Assembly (NCBI GenBank): GCA_038277395.1
Contig: CM076191.1
Coordinates: forward strand, 174,514,552-174,578,551
From: Dryocosmus kuriphilus
Lineage: Eukaryota > Arthropoda > Insecta > Hymenoptera > Cynipidae
Length of the DNA stretch: 64,000 nt
Direction: 5' to 3'
Shown here: piece after piece, positions 32,472-47,294 of the stretch
How positions within the stretch are numbered: position 1 is the first letter of the stretch
Layout of the letters: every line of letters begins with the position of its first letter
Notes under the pieces: generated by a model
What the model was told of the DNA's origin: nothing
The model's input: only the letters and a program-made list of their open reading frames with translations
The model's database searches: none
Made by a program: the position numbers and the translations under genes

Positions 32472-33370
32472 GTGATTTTTCGACTCAGCTTGACCATCGT
32501 ACTGTAATGAAAACAAATGAGTTACAATTTGCTTTATTTTTTTAAAGAATAATTTATAGGATCAATGCTGGTTAGTACGATGAAGATAAAATTTGTAATG
32601 AAAAACAAATTCATTGCATTATGCGGGCATTAAATGAAAAATGCATAAAGAGTTTAATATTTTTCATCGTTTTTTTCCAAGAGGCAAGTATTGAAAGAAA
32701 ATTACATGGAGAACTTGATAATTTTGTCTTCAAGCATTTATTTATGTAAGCGAGGACAAATGAAGTTAGTGAACGTAGATAATATCTAGCACAAGTTAAA
32801 TAAATAAGGGAATTTAAAAAATTTTTATTCTAAATTCGTTTTTTTTCATATTCTTCAGAATGTTATCCTCAAGTGGTGCCGATTAATTAAGAAATAAAAT
32901 GTAAAAAAATGTGATAATGATAACTTTTAATCTGTGACATTAACTATTTTATTATTTTATTTGTAATCTAATCGTCACATAGAAATAATGTTTGACAACT
33001 TGATTGTAGAATTAAAGTTTCTTTATGTGACCACTTTACATTAACTCACAATTGTGAACAATATTAGAAAATTTTTTGTAATTTTTTACTCACAACCTGT
33101 AATAGCCCCATGGAATATTCCAGTAATGAACGGATTTACATTTTCTATGCCCATTTGCTTGAATACTTTGAGCTCTGTCCGAACATTGTATTATTGGTAG
33201 AACACGACAAGGAGAATGGTTGAGAGATGAGGATATTGATCCCTAGAAATTATATATATTTTTATATCAAGGTGAGAATGGATGGACCTATTTTGTGATA
33301 TCACACGATGACTTTTTTTGACTCTACCCTTTTCGTTTTCGACGAAAGCGATTTTACGGCTCACTCTAAC
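32472..33370. repeat. Long-unit segment L1 (most diverged copy)
   Basis: It starts where the short-unit word GATTTTGCGGCTCAC is replaced by GATTTTTCGGCTCAGCTTG and ends where the short-unit sequence resumes (ACGGCTCACTCTAAC). It contains AAGTGGTGCCGATTAATTAA, the palindrome TGTGATATCACA (33294-33305), CACAATTGTG, and the exon-like segment at 33094-33174. It differs from L2-L5 at many sites and may be closest to the ancestral form. Confidence 0.85.
33094..33174 (-). pseudogene. 81-bp exon-like segment in long unit L1
   Basis: On the minus strand it is preceded by GTTCGGACAG (acceptor-like, with a CCAAT/ACTAAT branch-like word upstream) and followed by GTGAGT (strong donor). With two bases carried from a previous exon it reads LKVFKQMGIENVNPFITGIF and then HGAITG, with no stop. 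A second frame is open too, while the zero frame has a stop. The peptide looks like real protein. It has only a vague likeness to the loop between transmembrane helices in insect MFS sugar transporters, which I do not claim. All five long units keep the segment at 81 bp with both splice signals. Confidence 0.45.
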
Positions 33371-34031
33371 TATTATACTATAATCAAAAAAATATGAGTT
33401 ACATTTTCTTGTTTATTTTTACGTTACATATAGAATTCATTTTCAAGAACTCAGTTGCTTCTTTTTAATTTTTATTTTATTTATTATTTAAGCAACCATT
33501 AAAAAAAAAGAAAGAAAAAGAAAATTATTCCACAAATTGGATTCTCAATATTATACAAAAAAAAGATTGCTTTCTGGATAACTGACTTAGCACACTAACA
33601 ATTAAATATTTGTACATCAAGAGTAGTAAGAATAAAAAAAGTCGGAGTCCGAAAAAGTAGCCTAGAAAGCTAAAGAAAAATAATTGAAAATTTCTCTAGA
33701 ATATCGATTTTCGAGTCTGCTCTTTTCATTTTCGAAAAAAAGTGATTTTGCGGCTCACTCTAACTATTATACTTTAATCAAAAAAATATGAGTTACAATT
33801 TCATGTTTATTTTTACGTTACATAGAATTCATTTTCAAGAACTCAGTTGCTTCTTTTTAATTTTTATTTTATTTATTGTTTAAGAACTAATGAAAAAAAA
33901 GAAAGAAAAATAAGATTATTCCACAAATTGGATTCTCAATATTATAGAAAAAAAAAATTGCTTTCTGGATAACCGACTTAGCACACTAAAAATTAAATAT
34001 TTCTACATCAAGAGCAGTAAGAATAAAAAAA

Positions 34032-37000
34032 GTCGGAATCCGAAAAGGTTGCGTAGAAAGCTAAAGAAAAATAATTAAAAATTTCTTTAGAATATCGATT
34101 TTCGAGTCTTCTCTGTTCATTTTCGAAAAAAAGTGATTTTGCGGCTCACTCTAACTATTATACTTTAATCAAAAAAATATGAGTTACAATTTCATGTTTA
34201 TTTTTACGTTACATAGAATTCATTTTCAAGAACTCAGTTGCTTCTTTTTAATTTTTATTTTATTTATTGTTTAAGAACTAATGAAAAAAAATAAAGATAA
34301 ATAAGATTATTCTACAAAGTGGATTCTCAATATTATAGAAAAAAAAGATTGCTTTCTGGATAACCGACTTAGCACACTAAAAATTAAATATTTCTACATC
34401 AAGAGCAGTAAAAATAAAAAAAGTCGGAGTCCGAAAAGTTTGCCTAGAAAGCTAAAGAAAAATAATTGAAAATTTCTTTAGAATATCGATTTTCGAGTCC
34501 GCTCTTTTCATATAAAAAAAAAGTGATTTTGCGGCTCACTCTAACTATTATACTTTAATCAAAAAAATATGAGTTACAATTTCATGTTTATTTTTACGTT
34601 ACATAGAATTCATTTTCAAGAACTCAGTTGCTTCTTTTTAATTTTTATTTTATTTATTGTTTAAGAACTAATGAAAAAAAATAAAGATAAATAAGATTAT
34701 TCCACAAAGTGGATTCTCAATATTATAGAAAAAAAAGATTGCTTTCTGGATAACCGACTTAGCACACTAAAAATTAAATATTTCTACATCAAGAGCAGTA
34801 AGAATAAAAAAAGTCGGAGTGCGAAAAGTTTGCCTAGAAAGCTAAAGGAAAATAATTGAAAATTTCTTTAGAATATCGATTTTCGAGTCTGCTCTTTTCA
34901 TTTTAGAAAAAAAGTGATTTTGCGGCTCACTCTAACTATTATTCTTTAATCAAAAAAATATGAGTTACAATTTCATGTTCATTTTTACGTTACATAGAAT
35001 ACATTTTCAAGAACTCAGTTGCTTCTTTTTAATTTTTATTTTATTTATTGTTTAAGAACTAATGAAAAAAAATAAAGATAAATAAGATTATTCCACAAAG
35101 TGGATTCTCAATATTATAGAAAAAAAAGATTGCTTTCTGGATAACCGACTTAGCACACTAAAAATTAAATATTTCTACATCAAGAGCAGTAAGAATAAAA
35201 AAAGTCGGAATCCGAAAAGGTTGCGTAGAAAGCTAAAGAAAAATAATTAAAAATTTCTTTAAAATATCGATTTTCGAGTCTTCTCTGTTCATTTTCGAAA
35301 AAAAGTGATTTTGCGGCTCACTCTAACTATTATACTTTAATCAAAAAAATATGAGTTACAATTTCATGTTTATTTTTACGTTACATAGAATTCATTTTCA
35401 AGAACTCAGTTGCTTCTTTTTAATTTTTATTTTATTTATTGTTTAAGAACTAATGAAAAAAAAATAAAGATAAATAAGATTATTCCACAAAGTGGATTCT
35501 CAATACCATAGAAAAAAAAGATTGCTTTCTGGATAACCGACTTACCACACTAAAAATTAAATATTTCTACATCAAGAGCAGTAAGAATAAAAAAAGTCGG
35601 AGTCCGAAAAGTTTGCCTAGAAAGCTAAAGAAAAATAATTGAAAATTTCTTTAGAATATCGATTTTCGAGTCTGCTCTTTTCATTTTAGAAAAAAAGTGA
35701 TTTTGCGGCTCACTCTAACTATTATTCTTTAATCAAAAAAATATGAGTTACAATTTCATGTTCATTTTTACGGTACATAGAATTCATTTTCAAGAACTCA
35801 GTTGCTTCTTTTTAATTTTTATTTTATTTATTGTTTAAGAACTAATGAAAAAAAATAAAGATAAATAAGATTATTCCACAAAGTGGATTCTCAATATTAT
35901 AGAAAAAAAAGATTGCTTTCTGGATAACCGAGTTAGCACACTAAAAATTAAATATTTCTACATCAAGAGCAGTAAAAATAAAAAAAGTCGGAGTCCGAAA
36001 AGTTTGCCTAGAAAGCTAAAGAAAAATAATTGAAAATTTCTTTAGAATATCGATTTTCGAGTCCGCTCTTTTCATTTAAAAAAAAAGTGATTTTGCGGCT
36101 CACTCTAACTATTATTCTTTAATCAAAAAAATATGAGTTACAATTTCATGTTCATTTTTACGTTACATAGAATACATTTTCAAGAACTCAGTTGCTTCTT
36201 TTTAATTTTTATTTTATTTATTGTTTAAGTACTAATGAAAAAAAATAAAGATAAATAAGATTATTCCACAAAGTGGATTCTCAATATTATAGAAAAAAAA
36301 GATTGCTTTCTGGATAACCGACTTAGCACACTAAAAATTAAATATTTCTACATCAAGAGCAGTAAGAATAAAAAAAGTCGGAATCCGAAAAGGTTGCGTA
36401 GAAAGCTAAAGAAAAATAATTAAAAATTTCTTTAGAATATCGATTTCCGAGTCTTCTCTGTTCATTTTCGAAAAAAAGTGATTTTGCGGCTCACTCTAAC
36501 TATTATACTTTAATCAAAAAAAAATATGAGTTACAATTTCATGTTTATTTTTACGTTACATAGAATTCATTTTCAAGAACTCAGTTGCTTCTTTTTGATT
36601 TTTATTTTATTTATTGTTTAAGAACTAATGAAAAAAAATAAAAATAAATAAGATTATTCCACAAAGTGGATTCTCAATACCATAGAAAAAAAAGATTGCT
36701 TTCTGGATAACCGACTTAGCACACTAAAAATTAAATATTTCTACATCAAGAGCAGTAAGAATAAAAAAAGTCGGAGTCCGAAAAGTTTGCCTAGAAAGCT
36801 AAAGAAAAATAATTGAAAATTTCTTTAGAATATCGATTTTCGAGTCTGCTCTTTTCATTTTAGAAAAAAAGTGATTTTGCGGCTCACTCTAACTATTATT
36901 CTTTAATCAAAAAAATATGAGTTACAATTTCATGTTCATTTTTACGGTACATAGAATTCATTTTCAAGAACTCAGTTGCTTCTTTTTAATTTTTATTTTA

Positions 37001-37550
37001 TTTATTGTTTAAGAACTAATGAAAAAAAATAAAGATAAATAAGATTATTCCACAAAGTGGATTCTCAATATTATAGAAAAAAAAGATTGCTTTCTGGATA
37101 ACCGAGTTAGCACACTAAAAATTAAATATTTCTACATCAAGAGCAGTAAAAATAAAAAAAGTCGGAGTCCGAAAAGTTTGCCTAGAAAGCTAAAGAAAAA
37201 TAATTGAAAATTTCTTTAGAATATCGATTTTCGAGTCTGCTCTTTTCATTTTAGAAAAGAAGTGATTTTGCGGCTCACTCTAACTATTATTCTTTAATCA
37301 AAAAAATATGAGTTACAATTTCATGTTCATTTTTACGTTACATAGAATTCATTTCCAAGAACTCAGTTGCTTCTTTTTAATTTTTATTTTATTTATTGTT
37401 TAAAAACTAATGAAAAAAAATACAGATAAATAAGATTATTCCACAAAGTGGATTCTCAATATTATAGAAAAAAAAGATTGCTTTCTGGATAACCGACTTA
37501 GCACACTAAAAATTAAATATTTCTACATCAAGAGCAGTAAGAATAAAAAA
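34032..37550. repeat. 1,173-bp trimeric higher-order repeat, 3 copies
   Basis: A variant unit with GTCGGAATCCGAAAAGGTTG and TTCTCTGTTCATTTTCG occurs at 34032, 35204 and 36377, exactly every third unit (1172-1173 bp). Other variants keep the same phase, for example CAATACCATAG near 35500 and 36680, and ATAGAATACATTTTC near 34990 and 36165. Whole trimers were therefore copied as blocks. Confidence 0.85.
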
Positions 37551-38048
37551 AGTCGGAGTCCGAAAAGTTTGCCTAGAAAGCTAAAGAAAAATAATTGAAA
37601 ATTTCTTTAGAGTATCGATTTTCGAGTCTGCTCTTTTCATTTTAGAAAAAAAGTGATTTTGCGGCTCACTCTAACTATTATTCTTTAATCAAAAAAATAT
37701 GAGTTACAATTTCATGTTCATTTTTACGTTACATAGAATTCATTTTCAAGAACTCAGTTGCTTCTTTTTAATTTTTATTTTATTTATTGTTTAAGAACTA
37801 ATGAAAAAAAAATAATGATAAATAAGATTATTCCACAAAGTGGATTCTCAGTATTATAGAGAAAAAAAAGATTGCTTTCTGGATAACCGACTTAGCACAC
37901 TAAAAATTAAAATATTTCTACATCAAGAGCCGTAAGAATAAAAAAAGTCGGAGTCCGAAAAGGTTGCCTAGAAAGCGAAAGAAAAATAATTAAAAATTTC
38001 TTTAGAATATCGATTTTCGAGTCTGCTCTTTTCATTTTCGAAAAAAAG

Positions 38049-38950
38049 TGATTTTTCGGCTCAGCTTGACCATCGTACTGTAATGAAAACAAATGAGTTA
38101 CAATTTGCTTTATTTTTTTAAAGAATAATTTATAGGATCAATACTGGTTAGTATGATGAAGATAAAATTTGTAATGAGAAACAAATTCATTGCGTTATGC
38201 GGGCATTAAATGAAAAATGCATAAAAAGTTTAATATTTTCCATCGTTTTTTTCCAAGACGCAACTATTAAAAGAAAATTACATAGAGAACTTGATAATTT
38301 TATCTTCAAGCATTTATTTATGTAAGCGAGGACAAATGAAGTTAGTGAACGTATATAATATCTAGCAGAAGTTAAATAAATAAGGGGATTTAAAAACCTT
38401 TTATTCTAAATTCTTTTTTTCATATTCTTCAGAATGTTACCCTCAAGTGGTGCCGATTAATTAAGAAATAAAATGTAAAAAATGTGATAATAATAACTTT
38501 TAATCTGTGACATTGACTATTTTATTATTTGATTCGTAATCTAATCGTCACATAGAAATAATGTTTGACAACTTGATTGTAGAATTAAAGTTTCTTTATT
38601 TGACCCCTTTACATTGACTCACAATTGTGAAGAATATTAGAAAATTTTTTGTAATTTTTTACTCACAATCTGTAATAGCCCCATGGAATTTTCTAGTAAT
38701 GAACGGATTTACATTTTCTATGCCCATTTGCTTGAATACTTTGAGCTCTGTCCGAACATTTTATTATTAGTAGAATACGACAAGGAGAATGGTTGAGAGA
38801 TGAGGATATTGCTCCCTAGAAATTATATATATTTCTATATCAAGGTGAGAATGGATGGATGGAACTACTATTTTGTGATATCACACGATGACTTTTTTTG
38901 AGTCTAACCTTTTCGTTTTCGAAGAAAGTGATTTTGCGGCGCACTCTAAC
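38049..38950. repeat. Long-unit segment L2
   Basis: Same content as L1, much closer to L3-L5. The exon-like segment is at 38667-38747, minus strand, with the peptide now reading ITRKFHGAITD at its end. About 12 short units separate it from L1. A GATGGATGGA duplication distinguishes this copy. Confidence 0.88.
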
Positions 38951-41900
38951 TATTATACTTTAATCAAAAAAATATGAGTTACAATTTCATGTTCATTTTT
39001 ACGTTACATAGAATTCATTTTCAAGAACTCAGTTGCTTCTTTTTAATTTTTATTTTATTTATTGTTTAAGAACTAATGAAAAAAAATAAAGATAAATAAG
39101 ATTATTCCACAAAGTGGATTCTCAATATTATAGAAAAAAAAGATTGCTTTCTGGATAACCGACTTAGCACACTAAAAATTAAATATTTCTACATCAAGAG
39201 CAGTAAAAATAAAAAAAGTCGGAGTCCGAAAAGTTTGCCTAGAAAGCTAAAGAAAAGTAATTGAAAATTTCTTTAGAATATCGATTTTCGAGTCTGCTCT
39301 TTTCATTTTAGAAAAAAAGTGATTTTGCGGCTCACTCTGACTATTATTCTTTAATCAAAAAAATAGGAGCTACAATTTCATGTTCATTTTTACGTTACAT
39401 AGAATTCATTTTCAAGAACTCAGTTGCTTCTTTTTAATTTTTATTTTATTTATTGTTTAAGAACTAATGAAAAAAAATAAAGATAAATAAGATTATTCCA
39501 CAAAGTGGATTCTCAATATTATAGAAAAAAAAGATTGCTTTCTGGATAACCGACTTAGCACACTAAAAATTAAATATTTCTACATCAAGAGCAGTAAAAA
39601 TAAAAAAAGTCGGAGTCCGAAAAGTTTGCCTAGAAAGCTAAAGAAAAGTAATTGAAAATTTCTTTAGAATATCGATTTTCGAGTCTGCTCTTTTCATTTT
39701 AGAAAAAAAGTGATTTTGCGGCTCACTCTAGCTATTATTCTTTAATCAAAAAAATAGGAGCTACAATCTCATGTTCATTTTTACGTTACATAGAATTCAT
39801 TTTCAAGAACTCAGTTGCTTCTTTTTAATTTTTATTTTATTTATTGTTTAAGAACTAATGAAAAAAAATAAAGATAAATAAGATTATTCCACAAATTGGA
39901 TTCTCAATATTATAGAAAAAAAAGATTGCTTTCTGGATAACCGACTTAGCACACTAAAAATTAAATATTTCTACATCAAGAGCAGTAAAAATAAAAAAAG
40001 TCGGAGTCCGACAAGTTTGCCTAGAAAGCTAAAGAAAAATAATTGAAAATTTCTTTAGAATATCGATTTTCGAGTCTGCTCTTTTCATTTTAGAAAAAAA
40101 GTGATTTTGCGGCTCACTCTAACTATTATTCTTTAATCAAAAAAAATAGGAGCTACAATTTCATGTTCATTTTTACGTTACATAGAATTCATTTTCAAGA
40201 ACTCAGTTGCTTCTTTTTAATTTTTATTTTATTTATTGTTTAAGAACTAATGAAAAAAAATAAAGATAAATAAGATTATTCCACAAATTGGATTCTCAAT
40301 ATTATAGAAAAAAAAGATTGCTTTCTGGATAACCGACTTAGCACACTAAAAATTAAATATTTCTACATCAAGAGCAGTAAAAATAAAAAAAGTCGGAGTC
40401 CGACAAGTTTGCCTAGAAAGCTAAAGAAAAATAATTGAAAATTTCTTTAGAATATCGATTTTCGAGTCTGCTCTTTTCATTTTAGAAAAAAAGTGATTTT
40501 GCGGCTCACTCTAACTATTATTCTTTAATCAAAAAAATATGAGTTACAATTTCATGTTCATTTTTACGGTACATAGAATTCATTTTCAAGAACTCAGTTG
40601 CTTCTTTTTAATTTTTATTTTATTTATTGTTTAAGAACTAATGAAAAAAAATAAAGATAAATAAGATTATTCCACAAAATGGATTCTCAATATTATAGAA
40701 AAAAAAGATTGCTTTCTGGATAACCGACTTAGCACACTAAAAATTAAATATTTCTACATCAAGAGCAGTAAAAATAAAAAAAGTCGGAGTCCGAAAAGTT
40801 TGCCTAGAAAGCTAAAGAAAAATAATTGAAAATTTCTTTAGAATATCGATTTTCGAGTCTGCTCTTCATTTTAGAAAAAAGGTGATTTTGCGGCTCACTC
40901 TAACTATTATTCTTTAATCAAAAAAATATGAGTTACAATTTCATGTTCATTTTTACGTTACATAGAATTCATTTTCAAGAACTCAGTTGCTTCTTTTTTT
41001 AATTTTTATTTTATTTATTGTTTAAGAACTAATGAAAAAAAATAAAGATAAATAAGATTATTCTAGAAAGTGGATTCTCAATATTATAGAAAAAAAAGAT
41101 TGCTTTCTGGATAACCGACTTAGCACACTAAAAATTAAATATTTCTACATCAAGAGCAGTAAAAAAATAAAAAAAGTCGGAGTCCGAAAAGTTTGCCTAG
41201 AAAGCTAAAGAAAAATAATTGAAAATTTCTTTAGAATATCGATTTTCGAGTCTGCTCTTTTCATTTTAGAAAAAAAGTGATTTTGCGGCTCACTCTAACT
41301 ATTATTCTTTAATCAAAAAAATAGGAGCTACAATTTCATGTTCATTTTTACGTTACATAGAATTCATTTTCAAGAACTCAGTTGCTTCTTTTTAATTTTT
41401 ATTTTATTTATTGTTTAAGAACTAATGAAAAAAAATAAAGATAAATAAGATTATTCCACAAAGTGGATTCTCAATATTATAGAAAAAAAAGATTGCTTTC
41501 TGGATAACCGACTTAGCACACTAAAAATTAAATATTTCTACATCAAGAGCAGTAAAAATAAAAAAAGTCGGAGTCCGAAAAGTTTGCCTAGAAAGCTAAA
41601 GAAAAATAATTGAAAATTTCTTTAGAATATCGATTTTCGAGTCTGCTCTTTTCATTTTAGAAAAAAAGTGATTTTGCGGCTCACTCTAACTATTATTCTT
41701 TAATCAAAAAAAATAGGAGCTACAATTTCATGTTCATTTTTACGTTACATAGAATTCATTTTCAAGAACTCAGTTGCTTCTTTTTAATTTTTATTTTATT
41801 TATTGTTTAAGAACTAATGAAAAAAAATAAAGATAAATAAGATTATTCCACAAATTGGATTCTCAATATATTATAGAAAAAAAAGATTGCTTTCTGGATA

Positions 41901-44900
41901 ACCGACTTAGCACACTAAAAATTAAATATTTCTACATCAAGAGCAGTAAAAATAAAAAAAGTCGGAGTCCGACAAGTTTGCCTAGAAAGCTAAAGAAAAA
42001 TAATTGAAAATTTCTTTAGAATATCGATTTTCGAGTCTGCTCTTTTCATTTTAGAAAAAAAGTGATTTTGCGGCTCACTCTAACTATTATTCTTTAATCA
42101 AAAAAAATAGGAGTTACAATTTCATGTTCATTTTTACGTTACATAGAATTCATTTTCAAGAACTCAGTTGCTTCTTTTTAATTTTTATTTTATTTATTGT
42201 TTAAGAACTAATGAAAAAAAATAAAGATAAATAAGATTATTCCACAAATTGGATTCTCAATATTATAGAAAAAAAAGATTGCTTTCTGGATAACCGACTT
42301 AGCACACTAAAAATTAAATATTTCTACATCAAGAGCAGTAAAAATAAAAAAAGTCGGAGTCCGACAAGTTTGCCTAGAAAGCTAAAGAAAAATAATTGAA
42401 AATTTCTTTAGAATATCGATTTTCGAGTCTGCTCTTTTCATTTTAGAAAAAAAGTGATTTTGCGGCTCACTCTAACTATTATTCTTTAATCAAAAAAATA
42501 TGAGTTACAATTTCATGTTCATTTTTACGGTACATAGAATTCATTTTCAAGAACTCAGTTGCTTCTTTTTAATTTTTATTTTATTTATTGTTTAAGAACT
42601 AATGAAAAAAAATAAAGATAAATAAGATTATTCCACAAAGTGGATTCTCAATATTATAGAAAAAAAAGATTGCTTTCTGGATAACCGACTTAGCACACTA
42701 AAAATTAAATATTTCTACATCAAGAGCAGTAAAAATAAAAAAAGTCGGAGTCCGAAAAGTTTGCCTAGAAAGCTAAAGAAAAATAATTGAAAATTTCTTT
42801 AGAATATCGATTTTCGAGTCTGCTCTTTTCATTTTAGAAAAAAAGTGATTTTGCGGCTCACTCTAACTATTATTCTTTAATCAAAAAAATATGAGTTACA
42901 ATTTCATGTTCATTTTTACGTTACATAGAATTCATTTTCAAGAACTCAGTTTGCTTTTTTTAATTTTTATTTTATTTATTGTTTAAGAACTAATGAAAAA
43001 AAATAAAGATAAATAAGATTATTCCACAAAGTGGATTCTCAATATTATAGAAAAAAAAAAAAAAAGATTGCTTTCTGGATAACCGACTTAGCACACTAAA
43101 AATTAAATATTTCTACATCAAGAGCAGTAAAAATAAAAAAAGTCGGAGTCCGAAAAGTTTGCCTAGAAAGCTAAAGAAAAATAATTGAAAATTTCTTTAG
43201 AATATCGATTTTCGAGTCTGCTCTTTTCATTTTAGAAAAAAAGTGATTTTGCGGCTCACTCTAACTATTATTCTTTAATCAAAAAAATAGGAGCTACAAT
43301 TTCATGTTCATTTTTACGTTACATAGAATTCATTTTCAAGAACTCAGTTGCTTCTTTTTAATTTTTATTTTTTTTTTATTGTTTAAGAACTAATGAAAAA
43401 AAATAAAGATAAATAAGATTATTCCACAAATTGGATTCTCAATATTATAGAAAAAAAAGATTGCTTTCTGGATAACGACGACTTAGCACACTAAAAAAAA
43501 TTAAATATTTCTACATCAAGAGCAGTAAAAATAAAAAAAGTCGGAGTCCGAAAAGTTTGCCTAGAAAGCTAAAGAAAAATAATTGAAAATTTCTTTAGAA
43601 TATCGATTTTCGAGTCTGCTCTTTTCATTTTAGAAAAAAAGTGATTTTGCGGCTCACTCTAACTATTATTCTTTAATCAAAAAAAAAAAATATGAGTTAC
43701 AATTTCATGTTCATTTTTACGTTACATAGAATTCATTTTCAAGAACTCAGTTGCTTCTTTTTAATTTTTATTTTATTTATTGTTTAAGAACTAATGAAAA
43801 AAAATAAAGATAAATAAGATTATTCCACAAATTGGATTCTCAATATTATAGAAAAAAAAGATTGCTTTCTGGATAACCGACTTAGCACACTAAAAATTAA
43901 ATATTTCTACATCAAGAGCAGTAAAAATAAAAAAAGTCGGAGTCCGACAAGTTTGCCTAGAAAGCTAAAGAAAAATAATTGAAAATTTCTTTAGAATATC
44001 GATTTTCGAGTCTGCTCTTTTCATTTTAAAAAAAAAAAAGTGATTTTGCGGCTCACTCTAACTATTATTCTTTAATCAAAAAAATATGAGTTACAATTTC
44101 ATGTTCATTTTTACGGTACATAGAATTCATTTTCAAGAACTCAGTTGCTTCTTTTTAATTTTTATTTTATTTATTGTTTAAGAACTAATGAAAAAAAATA
44201 AAGATAAATAAGATTATTCCACAAAGTGGATTCTCAATATTATAGAAAAAAAAGATTGCTTTCTGGATAACCGACTTAGCACACTAAAAATTAAATATTT
44301 CTACATCAAGAGCAGTAAAAATAAAAAAAGTCGGAGTCCGAAAAGTTTGCCTAGAAAGCTAAAGAAAAATAATTGAAAATTTCTTTAGAATATCGATTTT
44401 CGAGTCTGCTCTTTTCATTTTAGAAAAAAAGTGATTTTGCGGCTCACTCTAACTATTATTCTTTAATCAAAAAAATATGAGTTACAATTTCATGTTCATT
44501 TTTACGTTACATAGAATTCATTTTCAAGAACTCAGTTGCTTCTTTTTAATTTTTATTTTATTTATTGTTTAAGAACTAATGAAAAAAAATAAAGATAAAT
44601 AAGATTATTCTAGAAAGTGGATTCTCAATATTATAGAAAAAAAAGATTGCTTTCTGGATAACCGACTTAGCACACTAAAAATTAAATATTTCTACATCAA
44701 GAGCAGTAAAAATAAAAAAAGTCGGAGTCCGAAAAGTTTGCCTAGAAAGCTAAAGAAAAATAATTGAAAATTTCTTTAGAATATCGATTTTCGAGTCTGC
44801 TCTTTTCATTTTAGAAAAAAAGTGATTTTGCGGCTCACTCTAACTATTATTCTTTAATCAAAAAAATATGAGTTACAATTTCATGTTCATTTTTACGTTA

Positions 44901-46396
44901 CATAGAATTCATTTTCAAGAACTCAGTTGCTTCTTTTTAATTTTTATTTTATTTATTGTTTAAGAACTAATGAAAAAAAATAAAAAAAAAATAAAGATAA
45001 ATAAGATTATTCCACAAAGTGGATTCTCAATATTATAGAAAAAAAAGATTGCTTTCTGGATAACCGACTTAGCACACTAAAAATTAAATATTTCTACATC
45101 AAGAGCAGTAAAAATAAAAAAAGTCGGAGTCCGAAAAGTTTGCCTAGAAAGCTAAAGAAAAATAATTGAAAATTTCTTTAGAATATCGATTTTCGAGTCT
45201 GCTCTTTTCATTTTAGAAAAAAAGTGATTTTGCGGCTCACTCTAACTATTATTCTTTAATCAAAAAAATAGGAGCTACAATTTCATGTTCATTTTTACGT
45301 TACATAGAATTCATTTTCAAGAACTCAGTTGCTTCTTTTTAATTTTTATTTTATTTATTGTTTAAGAACTAATGAAAAAAATAAAGATAAATAAGATTAT
45401 TCCACAAATTGGATTCTCAATATTATAGAAAAAAAAGATTGCTTTCTGGATAACCGACTTAGCACACTAAAAATTAAATATTTCTACATCAAGAGCAGTA
45501 AAAATAAAAAAAGTCGGAGTCCGACAAGTTTGCCTAGAAAGCTAAAGAAAAATAATTGAAAATTTCTTTAGAATATCGATTTTCGAGTCTGCTCTTTTCA
45601 TTTTAGAAAAAAAAGTGATTTTGCGGCTCACTCTAACTATTATTCTTTAATCAAAAAAATATGAGTTACAATTTCATGTTCATTTTTACATTACATAGAA
45701 TTCTTTTTCAAGAACTCAGTTGCTTCTTTTTAATTTTTATTTTATTTATTGTTTAAGAACTAATGAAAAAAAATAAAGATAAATAAGATTATTCCACAAA
45801 GTGGATTCTCAATATTATAGAAAAAAAAGATTGCTTTCTGGATAACCGACCTAGCACACTAAAGATTAAATATTTCTACATCAAGAGCAGTAAGAATAAA
45901 AAAAGTCGGAGTCCGAAAAGTTTGCCTAGAAAGCTAAAGAAAAATAATTGAAAATTTCTTTAGAATATCGATTTTCGAGTCTGCTCTTTTCATTTTAGAA
46001 AAAAAGTGATTTTGCGGCTCACTCTAACTATTATTCTTTAATCAAAAAAATATGAGTTACAATTTCATGTTCATTTTTACGGTACATAGAATTCATTTTC
46101 AAGAACTCAGTTGCTTCTTTTTAATTTTTATTTTATTTATTGTTTAAGAACTAATGAAAAAAAATAATGATAAATAAGATTATTCCACAAAGTGGATTCT
46201 CGATATTATAGAAAAAAAAGATTGCTTTCTGGATAACCGACTTAGCACACTAAAAATTAAATATTTCTACATCAAGAGCCGTAAGAATAAAAAAAGTCGG
46301 AGTCCGAAAAGGTTGCCTAGAAAGCGAAAGAAAAATAATTAAAAATTTCTTTAGAATATCGATTTTCGAGTCTGCTCTTTTCATTTTCGAAAAAAA

Positions 46397-47294
46397 GTGA
46401 TTTTTCGGCTCAGCTTGACCATCGTACTGTAATGAAAACAAATGAGTTACAATTTGCTTTATTTTTTTAAAGAATAATTTATAGAATCAATACTGGTTAG
46501 TATGATGAAGATAAAATTTGTAATGAGAAACAAATTCATTGCGTTATGCGGGCATTAAATGAAAAATGCATAAAAAGTTTAATATTTTCCATCGTTTTTT
46601 TCCAAGACGCAACTATTAAAAGAAAATTACATAGAGAACTTGATAATTTTATCTTCAAGCATTTATTTATGTAAGCGAGGACAAATGAAGTTAGTGAACG
46701 TACATAATATCTAGCAGAAGTTAAATAAATAAGGGGATTTAAAAACCTTTTATTCTAAATTCTTTTTTTCATATTCTTCAGAATGTTACCCTCAAGTGGT
46801 GCCGATTAATTAAGAAATAAAATGTAAAAAATGTGATAATAATAACTTTTAATCTGTGACATTGACTATTTTATTATTTGATTCGTAATCTAATCGTCAC
46901 ATAGAAATAATGTTTGACAACTTGATTGTAGAATTAAAGTTTCTTTATTTGACCACTTTACATTGACTCACAATTGTGAAGAATATTAGAAAATTTTTTG
47001 TAATTTTTTACTCACAATCTGTAATAGCCCCATGGAATTTTCTAGTAATGAACGGATTTACATTTTCTATGCCCATTTGCTTGAATACTTTGAGCTCTGT
47101 CCGAACATTTTATTATTAGTAGAATACGACAAGGAGAATGGTTGAGAGATGAGGATATTGCTCCCTAGAAATTATATATATTTTTATATCAAGGTGAGAA
47201 TGGATGGAACTATTTTGTGATATCACACGATGACTTTTTTTGAGTCTAACCTTTTCGTTTTTTCGAAGAAAGTGATATTGCGGCGCACTCTAAC
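46397..47294. repeat. Long-unit segment L3
   Basis: The exon-like segment is at 47016-47096, minus strand, with both splice-like signals intact. About 19 short units separate it from L2. The unit just before it carries the rare variant GACCTAGCACACTAAAGATT (45849), which also precedes L4 and L5. Confidence 0.88.

Noticed and set aside
37907..38092. Repeated minus-strand ORF of 61-63 codons in the long-unit boundary, also at 46250, 56916 and 61175
   Set aside because: It spans ordinary satellite sequence, has biased AT-rich content and no domain. Its recurrence follows from the repeat itself, not from coding selection.
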